A stretch of 27,100 nt of DNA from a virus. The notes beneath the pieces were generated by a model. That model had not been told where the DNA came from. It searched no databases and saw only the letters and a list, made by a program, of their open reading frames with translations. Every line of letters begins with the position of its first letter. The first letter of the stretch is position 1. The translations under genes and the position numbers were made by a program. Positions 22,307 to 27,100 of the stretch are shown in pieces. The DNA is taken from positions 1 to 27,100 of IMG/VR virus record IMGVR_UViG_3300043395_001651; one strand, written 5' to 3'.

Positions 22307-22322
22307 ACGAATTCGACTTCGT
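22307..22322. repeat. Dispersed palindrome, copy 12
   Basis: ACGAATTCGACTTCGT, the exact reverse complement of the core in copies 8, 9 and 11, in the 58-bp gap after the tape measure gene and just upstream of the next ribosome site. Confidence 0.85.
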
Positions 22323-22340
22323 CGTCGTCGGAGGATTCTA

Positions 22341-23222
22341 ATGGCACAAGCAGCCTTCTACTGGTATCCCGGCGGCTCTTCTGCCCTCGACAAGATCGCC
22401 CTGAATTGCCGAATCACCCGCGCTGAGCCGTTCGAGCTGGCTCAAGCCGAGGATTCCTACTCAGGGGCGCAAAACTTCGTCCGATCTTTCGCGGGTACGC
22501 GCCGCAGGGTGCGAATCGCCATCGACCGAGTGAGCCTCCTGACCTCCAACGGGCGGGACGACTACAGGCGCTTGCAGAACCTCGTCTCGCACTTGAAGGC
22601 AGGCGGAGCAGTAGGGTTCACCACCGACACAACGAAGGCCGTGGCGTCGTACCCAACGGGTGGCTTCGGTGTCGGGTATCAGTACGCGATTCATGCTGGC
22701 AATGCCTTCTCGGCTTGGGAAAGCAGCGCCACCCTCTCAAGCGGTGATGAAGTCGTAATCGAGACCGAGCCGATGATCGGTATCTCCGAGTGGCACAAGC
22801 TCTCGGCCTACTCAAGCACCCAATTCACATTCGCTACCGACAAGACCCGCTACAACATGGCCAACGCGAACGCCATGATCCGCTGGCACCGATTCTGGCC
22901 TGCTCTCCGACTTCCCTCGGATCAGCTTGACGCTCCCATTCTTACCGACGAGCATGGGATCGGGTGGAGCTTCGAGGCTGAGCTTGAAGTGGCAGCCGAG
23001 ATTTATTTGGTTCCAATGCTCTCCCAGTCTATGGAAATTGGCAACCCTCCAGCGTCCCTGGCTCTTGGGACGACTCTTGACCTTCCTGGGGGCAGCCAAA
23101 ACAAGATTGGTCTTGAACGACTGCTCTCAAGAGTCCGGTCAAATCCCAGGCCGGGGCAAATGAGTAGGTACGAGGTAGAGGACGTGCTGGCTGGCTCTAC
23201 GGTCAATGGTGGGAGGCGCTAA
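22341..23222 (+). CDS. Tail tip protein, probable distal-tail component
   Basis: This encodes 293 aa from an ATG with GGAGG six bases upstream. It is beta-rich with many Arg, Ser and aromatic residues, opening MAQAAFYWYPGGSSALDKIAL and continuing with RSFAGTRRRVRIAIDRV near residue 50. Gly-rich loops and a long final segment (LLSRVRSNPRPGQMSRYEVEDVLAG) follow. Its place right after the tape measure, before the hub-like protein, is that of the distal tail (Dit) or an equivalent tip ring. The stop overlaps the next ATG by one base (TAATG). No diagnostic motif confirms Dit. Confidence 0.6.
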   Translation: MAQAAFYWYPGGSSALDKIALNCRITRAEPFELAQAEDSYSGAQNFVRSFAGTRRRVRIAIDRVSLLTSNGRDDYRRLQNLVSHLKAGGAVGFTTDTTKAVASYPTGGFGVGYQYAIHAGNAFSAWESSATLSSGDEVVIETEPMIGISEWHKLSAYSSTQFTFATDKTRYNMANANAMIRWHRFWPALRLPSDQLDAPILTDEHGIGWSFEAELEVAAEIYLVPMLSQSMEIGNPPASLALGTTLDLPGGSQNKIGLERLLSRVRSNPRPGQMSRYEVEDVLAGSTVNGGRR

Positions 23223-24763
23223 TGGCTTGGAAGTCGGAGTTCCTTTCGCTCATCGGGTCGAGCCAGCTTCGGCTCGTCTACGCGGTTCGTGTCGTCCATA
23301 TCGGTGATACTCCTGGCGTTGCTGGGTACGTCGCAGCATCGCACGCTCTCCTGGGCGACCCGATCATCGCCCCGCAGGGAGTGGTTGTCAACGGCCCCAG
23401 GATTACTCCTGGCGCTTGGTCAACGACTCTCGGAACGGCGTCCGTCAAGCTCGATGGGGATCTCAGGGATCTGAAGCGATCCATGACAAGGGGAACCTTC
23501 GTCGAGGTTCTCGCCGGGGATGTCATGTGGTCACTCGACGCCTTCGAGGTGATCTTCGCAGGGCAGGTGTCAAACATCAGCACGACCGGACGAAACTCTG
23601 GAATTCTCGAGCTTCGTGACCTGATCAGCGCACTCCGTTGTCGACCGACCGTCACAACAAGCAAAGTCAGGTTCTTCTTCAACTACACGGCAGATACGAC
23701 TATCGACACTTCGCCCTACGTCATTGGAGATTCAACCCTGACCGTCCTCGACACGACCGGCTTCGAGCGGGAGACTGGCGGAGTCGGTGCGATCCGAATC
23801 AATAACGGGACGGACGATCCATTCGTCTTGCGCTTCGACGGCACGACAGCCACCGAATTCGCCATCGACAATCCGGCGGACGAGAACCACGGGACAATCA
23901 GGGCCAATGCCGCCATCGGTTCGGATGTCGAAGCTCTCATGTTTCTGGAAAACCACCCAATCACGGCCACGCTCAAGTTCCTCACCTCCACAGGAACGGG
24001 AACCAACGGAGACTACGACACCCTTCCAGAATCCTGGGGCTTCATGCTTCCCGCAAAGTGGGTCGACTTCGAGGATGCAATCGCCTTCAGGACGCTCTCA
24101 GACCCGGATCTCAAGTACGAGTTCATGCTCGACACCTACTCCGAAGATCCGCTCGGCTGGTTGACCTCCGCGCTCAGTCGAGGAGGGTTCTTCGTCACGA
24201 CTCGGCAGGGGCTGTTGACCGTCCGGGCTGGAATGATGTCCACGTCAGCCGTGTCTGGAGTCTCAGATGTCATGCACATTGACGACCGAGACATCTCCTC
24301 TGCCTCATGGCAAGCCTTCGACCCAGATCAGGAGTCGGAGTACGTCCAGATCGCCGCCTATGGCTCGGACTACTCCGGTGGGTGGGGCATGGCTGGGGAG
24401 TACGGAAACCTTGAAGACCCTGCGTCTCTTCCTGTGTCCTACTACGCAGAATATGATCTCACCGATCTCATCTACACGCGCACACATGACTCTCTGGAGG
24501 GGATCGTTGGCAGGATCTGGGAAGCAGTGCAACGGGTGCCGGAACGGTTCACCTTCACGCTGTCGGGGCTGCGCGCCGCAACACTGGCCCCAGGAGACTT
24601 CATTCGGGTCTCGAGCCAGCGCATCTCGGGCCGTCTGGAGCGGACGCTCGACGGCCTTGATGATTGTAGACTCGTAGTCCTCCAAGTTTCGGTGAATTGG
24701 GGCGCTGCCCAAGTTACAATTGGAGGAGCAGTCTACGCAACAACCTCGGGGGCTTTCGCTTGA
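23222..24763 (+). CDS. Tail hub / baseplate-like protein, 513 aa
   Basis: The start ATG shares a base with the preceding stop, with GGGAGG upstream. It begins with beta segments (SSQLRLVYAVRVVHIGD) and a middle section with LRDLKRSMTRGTFVEVLAG and NSGILELRDLISALRCRPTV, as in proteins forming the central tail hub. A linker of about 60 residues with Thr, Asp and Gly follows, then a large C-terminal part with EYVQIAAYGSDYSGGWG and RISGRLERTLDGLDDCRLVVLQVSV. This composition and position (after the Dit-like gene, before the fibre) fit a gp27/Tal-like hub, but no catalytic peptidoglycan-degrading motif is visible. Confidence 0.6.
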   Translation: MAWKSEFLSLIGSSQLRLVYAVRVVHIGDTPGVAGYVAASHALLGDPIIAPQGVVVNGPRITPGAWSTTLGTASVKLDGDLRDLKRSMTRGTFVEVLAGDVMWSLDAFEVIFAGQVSNISTTGRNSGILELRDLISALRCRPTVTTSKVRFFFNYTADTTIDTSPYVIGDSTLTVLDTTGFERETGGVGAIRINNGTDDPFVLRFDGTTATEFAIDNPADENHGTIRANAAIGSDVEALMFLENHPITATLKFLTSTGTGTNGDYDTLPESWGFMLPAKWVDFEDAIAFRTLSDPDLKYEFMLDTYSEDPLGWLTSALSRGGFFVTTRQGLLTVRAGMMSTSAVSGVSDVMHIDDRDISSASWQAFDPDQESEYVQIAAYGSDYSGGWGMAGEYGNLEDPASLPVSYYAEYDLTDLIYTRTHDSLEGIVGRIWEAVQRVPERFTFTLSGLRAATLAPGDFIRVSSQRISGRLERTLDGLDDCRLVVLQVSVNWGAAQVTIGGAVYATTSGAFA

Positions 24764-24765
24764 CC

Positions 24766-26208
24766 ATGCGTACAACGTCCAAGTCAGGAGTAGGTCGCCG
24801 TGCGGGAGGGCTGACCGTCGACCGCGTCAACGGAACCCTGCGTGTAGCTCCGCCAGGAACCGTCCTTCTCTTCTTCGACGCCACAATGAACAAGCTCCGC
24901 TTCGTCGACGAAGACGGGAACCTCACCACCCTTCGGGCGGGAGGGGGCGGGGTCTCCGTTCACTCAGACCTCTCAGGGCTGAGCTGGTCGACGGGAGGCC
25001 ATATCGGGACGGCAGATAGCCTCGCGGGCTTCAATGGCTCAGGGGCTGCGACCTACTACCAGATCGGCGTCGACGTGCAGGCGTACAACGCTGGCCTGAC
25101 CAGCCTCGCCACGAAGGACGGCGTAGCAGGCTTGCCTTACGTCACCTCGGCTGAGACTTGGAATACCGCCACCCTGGGCGATCTCGCCGTGTCAGGAGGC
25201 GCATGGCAAGTCACGAAGGCGCGTGGCCTGCTCGAAGCTGGCGGCACCACCCTCACAATGGGCGCAGTAGCGGACGCAAGGCTCCTCGCAAGGAATGGCA
25301 CCGACATCGGGGGCGTGCAGGTCTCTACAGGGCTGTCAATGGCGGCAGGCGCGCTCTCCGTCGATACCAGCACCATCGCCACGCTTGCCGCCGTTGCCGC
25401 AGGATACCAGCCGCTTGACGCCGATCTCACGGCCCTCGCAGCCCTTGCATCGACCGGCATCATGGCGCGCACAGCGGCCAATACCTACGCCCTAAGGACG
25501 CTCCAAGGCGGAGCGGGCGTTACCATCTCCAACGGCGACGGGGTCTCTGGCAATCCTACGATCTCATTCGCAGGTGGAACCGGGCAGGACGACGATCCCA
25601 CCACGGCGTATACAATTTCAATCACGCCCTCCAACGCCACCCTGTTCAGCCGGGACGGCGGCATTACCGTCCGCTCGGCGTCAGCGGGCAACCTCGCCAC
25701 AAGGCGCGCAACCAACCTAACAGGGGCGTTCGCTGACTTCTACACGACCAACATGAACGTCTTTCAGACCCGCTGGTCGTACTCAGGGTCGGCATCGATC
25801 CGCGTTCGGTGGGTCACTGGCTCCTCGGTCGCGGCGACATGCAGGTATAAATTCGGTTTTACCGGCGGCGGATTGACATCCACGGACGCTGAGACCGCCC
25901 TGCGCGACACGGTCATGTTCCGCTACGTCACCGGTCTGGGCCATACAAAGTGGATGGCCTACTCCCAGAACGCCTCAGGATCGGAAGAAACTGACACCGG
26001 CATCACGGTATCAGCCAACACCGAGTATCTCCTCGAGATCCAATTGAATGCCACGCAAGCGGTCTTCTACATCAATGGAGTCTCCGTTGCGACCCATTCG
26101 ACCTATAAGCCTTCTTCCTCCCAAGACCTCGGCTTCCAAGGCGGCGTCTACGCCACAGGAAAGACGATCTACGTTGTCGGCGCGAGATTCAACCTCACTT
26201 GGAGCTAA
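24766..26208 (+). CDS. Tail fibre / receptor-binding protein
   Basis: This encodes 480 aa from ATG 24766, three bases after the preceding stop; the ribosome site is weak (GGGGG), so reinitiation is likely. The N-terminal 60 residues contain VNGTLRVAPPGTVLLFFDAT and the basic MRTTSKSGVGRRAGG. The middle carries the fibre repeat signature, YQPLDADLTALAALAS followed by MARTAANTYALRTLQGG and SGNPTISFAGG. The C-terminal (about 350-480) reads as a jelly-roll, lectin-like domain (EYLLEIQLNATQAVFYINGVS and GKTIYVVGARFNLTW), likely the part that touches the host surface. Confidence 0.8.
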   Translation: MRTTSKSGVGRRAGGLTVDRVNGTLRVAPPGTVLLFFDATMNKLRFVDEDGNLTTLRAGGGGVSVHSDLSGLSWSTGGHIGTADSLAGFNGSGAATYYQIGVDVQAYNAGLTSLATKDGVAGLPYVTSAETWNTATLGDLAVSGGAWQVTKARGLLEAGGTTLTMGAVADARLLARNGTDIGGVQVSTGLSMAAGALSVDTSTIATLAAVAAGYQPLDADLTALAALASTGIMARTAANTYALRTLQGGAGVTISNGDGVSGNPTISFAGGTGQDDDPTTAYTISITPSNATLFSRDGGITVRSASAGNLATRRATNLTGAFADFYTTNMNVFQTRWSYSGSASIRVRWVTGSSVAATCRYKFGFTGGGLTSTDAETALRDTVMFRYVTGLGHTKWMAYSQNASGSEETDTGITVSANTEYLLEIQLNATQAVFYINGVSVATHSTYKPSSSQDLGFQGGVYATGKTIYVVGARFNLTWS

Positions 26209-26215
26209 ACGATCC

Positions 26216-26416
26216 ATGCCATCCGTCCTCGGTCAATACTGGCGCAACCAAGATCACCCGCTCGGAAGGATGATCACCCGTGAGTACACGGATGAATCCA
26301 TCACTGACGACGACGGACTGCCGATCAAGTGGGTAGAATTCGGAACCCCGTCCCTCACCTACGCCTATCAGGAGCTTGCAGAGCGGGGCTGGGAATCTAT
26401 GGAGGCACCTCAATGA
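26216..26416 (+). CDS. Small hypothetical protein, 66 aa
   Basis: The ATG at 26216 follows the fibre stop by seven bases, with GGAG about 11 upstream. It is acidic and aromatic (MPSVLGQYWRNQDHPLGRMITREYTDESITDDDG...), ending with ELAERGWESMEAPQ. No family is recognised. Position between fibre and amidase, with an ATGA overlap to the latter, suggests a fibre-assembly chaperone or a lysis-cassette partner. Confidence 0.6.
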   Translation: MPSVLGQYWRNQDHPLGRMITREYTDESITDDDGLPIKWVEFGTPSLTYAYQELAERGWESMEAPQ

Positions 26417-27006
26417 CACCGATCTGCGTGATCTCGGTCGGCCATGCTGGCAGGACTCCTCCTGACTACGGCTCCTCCTTCGAAGGCTTCCGCGAGCTGG
26501 ACGGGATTCGAGTCTATACGAATTCGATTTCGTCGACGCTCCGCTCCCTCGGATGGCGGGTCGAGGTGCGTGAGGGAAGCTACTCAGCGGCCAAGTCTGA
26601 GGCTGACAAGCTCGGCGCGACCGTCTACATCAACGCCCATATCAACGCAGGCATGGGAGGAAGGGACTCGCAGCGAGGGGAGATCTTCTACGACCACAGG
26701 AGCAAGCCTACCAACGGTCTGGCACTCGCAGCCAGCATCGCTGACAAGCTCGACGACTGGACTCCCTTTCCCGTCTACCCTAAGTCGTGCAGACCCGACA
26801 CGAACGGCAATCCGAGGGACGGTGACTACTCCGAAGCCTTCGGCTGCATCAACGGAGTCCGCGCCGTCGCCGTCTGCACAGAACCCTTCTTCCTCGACGG
26901 CCAGTATCGAGCTGACCTCAGGACGAACGCAACGCTCGAGAAGATTGGCAAGAGCATTGCAGACGGGGTACACGCATGGCTTTTGTCTCGGCAAAAGACT
27001 ACCTAA
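26413..27006 (+). CDS. N-acetylmuramoyl-L-alanine amidase (endolysin), Amidase_3-like
   Basis: This encodes 197 aa from ATG 26413 with GGAGG seven bases upstream, overlapping the previous stop. The zinc-amidase layout is clear: H11 in SVGHAG, E28 in GFRELDG, H76 in INAHIN, and the catalytic Glu E157 in VCTEPFFLD, matching the HxxG...E...H...E order of Amidase_3 enzymes. It cleaves the bond between muramic acid and the peptide stem for host lysis. No signal peptide or wall-binding domain is seen, so it depends on a holin. Palindrome copy 13 encodes TNSISST at residues 36-42, between the first two zinc ligands. Its last ten codons and stop lie in the 127-bp repeat. Confidence 0.88.
   Translation: MTPICVISVGHAGRTPPDYGSSFEGFRELDGIRVYTNSISSTLRSLGWRVEVREGSYSAAKSEADKLGATVYINAHINAGMGGRDSQRGEIFYDHRSKPTNGLALAASIADKLDDWTPFPVYPKSCRPDTNGNPRDGDYSEAFGCINGVRAVAVCTEPFFLDGQYRADLRTNATLEKIGKSIADGVHAWLLSRQKTT
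26518..26533. repeat. Dispersed palindrome, copy 13 (in amidase, encodes TNSISST)
   Basis: ACGAATTCGATTTCGT followed by CGACG, the same 21 bp as copy 10, in frame within the amidase after its second zinc ligand. Confidence 0.85.
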
Positions 27007-27100
27007 GCGAAAGGAGTCAAGTGCATGCCACCCACGCGAGATGACATCAGGGAGGCGCTCAAGTCCGTAGCCCTCCAGCTCGCTGCCATCTCGCAGCAGA
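26974..27100 (+). repeat. 127-bp exact direct repeat, right copy (end of contig)
   Basis: This is identical to 1732-1858 and runs to the last base of the window. In this copy the preceding sequence is the body of the amidase gene, so this junction (amidase then membrane protein) is the natural lysis-gene order. Joining the two copies gives a circle of 26973 - 1731 = 25,242 bp. Confidence 0.95.

Noticed and set aside
3279-26538. Dispersed palindromes as a CRISPR array
   Set aside because: They are kilobases apart, not regularly spaced repeats with short spacers, and no cas gene is present.
3279-26538. Dispersed palindromes as intrinsic terminators
   Set aside because: None is followed by a T-run, and five lie inside genes that must be transcribed through.
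12767-26538. Orientation of the imperfect palindromes switching once near 20-22 kb, like polar replication or packaging sites
   Set aside because: Copies 7, 10, 12 and 13 have the perfect half first, while 8, 9 and 11 have it last. The order along the genome is mixed, so no single switch exists.
1732-27100. 127-bp repeat as attL/attR or as phage terminal repeats
   Set aside because: No integrase is present. Terminal repeats would not leave 1,731 bp of unrelated sequence to the left, and the exact length 127 fits an assembly k-mer better.
1-27100. Lysogeny genes and tRNAs
   Set aside because: I looked for tyrosine or serine recombinase signatures, CI-like repressors with a peptidase tail, and tRNA GTTCGAATC-type arms, and found none that hold up.

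Overview
This window is a tailed-phage genome, or a phage-derived contig, with a compact, almost entirely rightward gene set. It carries the full head and tail assembly line of a siphovirus: terminase, HK97-type portal, protease and capsid, head-tail connectors, tail tube, tape measure, tail tip, fibre and lysis genes. I see no integrase, excisionase, CI-like repressor, tRNA or CRISPR array, so nothing points to lysogeny. GC content is roughly 58-62% by eye. The host cannot be named from the sequence.

The last 127 bases (26974-27100) are an exact copy of 1732-1858, and the match breaks at its left edge. The simplest reading is a circularly assembled phage of about 25,242 bp (1732-26973) plus a 1,731-bp left tail (1-1731). 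That tail enters the circle at a branch point and would be a variant module or another phage. It holds the C-terminal part of an internal 'polyvalent'-type protein and a 123-aa probable structural protein. Closing the circle puts the amidase (26413-27006) directly upstream of the membrane protein at 1783, which rebuilds a normal lysis cassette.

Layout: 1-1731 variant tail; 1783-2757 lysis/membrane protein and two small unknowns; 2745-3212 the only leftward gene; 3213-3838 a non-coding, hairpin-rich region with two imperfect ~225-bp direct repeats, the best candidate replication origin; 3839-5593 an AEP-type primase with a zinc finger; 5674-8307 early/accessory genes, with two good promoters, two terminators, a probable ~135-nt RNA and an HNH-type nuclease; 8420-15946 packaging and head genes, including a portal fused to a MuF domain through a duplicated Trp-rich insert; 16013-20065 connectors, tail tube and chaperones; 20168-26208 tape measure, tip and fibre; 26216-27006 a small protein and the amidase.

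The most unusual feature is a dispersed family of 13 palindromes related to ACGAATTCGAATTCGT. Three lie in the origin-like region. One sits in each of five other gene gaps, and five lie in frame inside genes. Beyond the origin they recur about every 1.7-3 kb, with one 4.2-kb gap. I know of no described phage element that matches them. Base composition also switches around the origin-like region: C-rich on the + strand to its left, G-rich to its right in the sampled lines.
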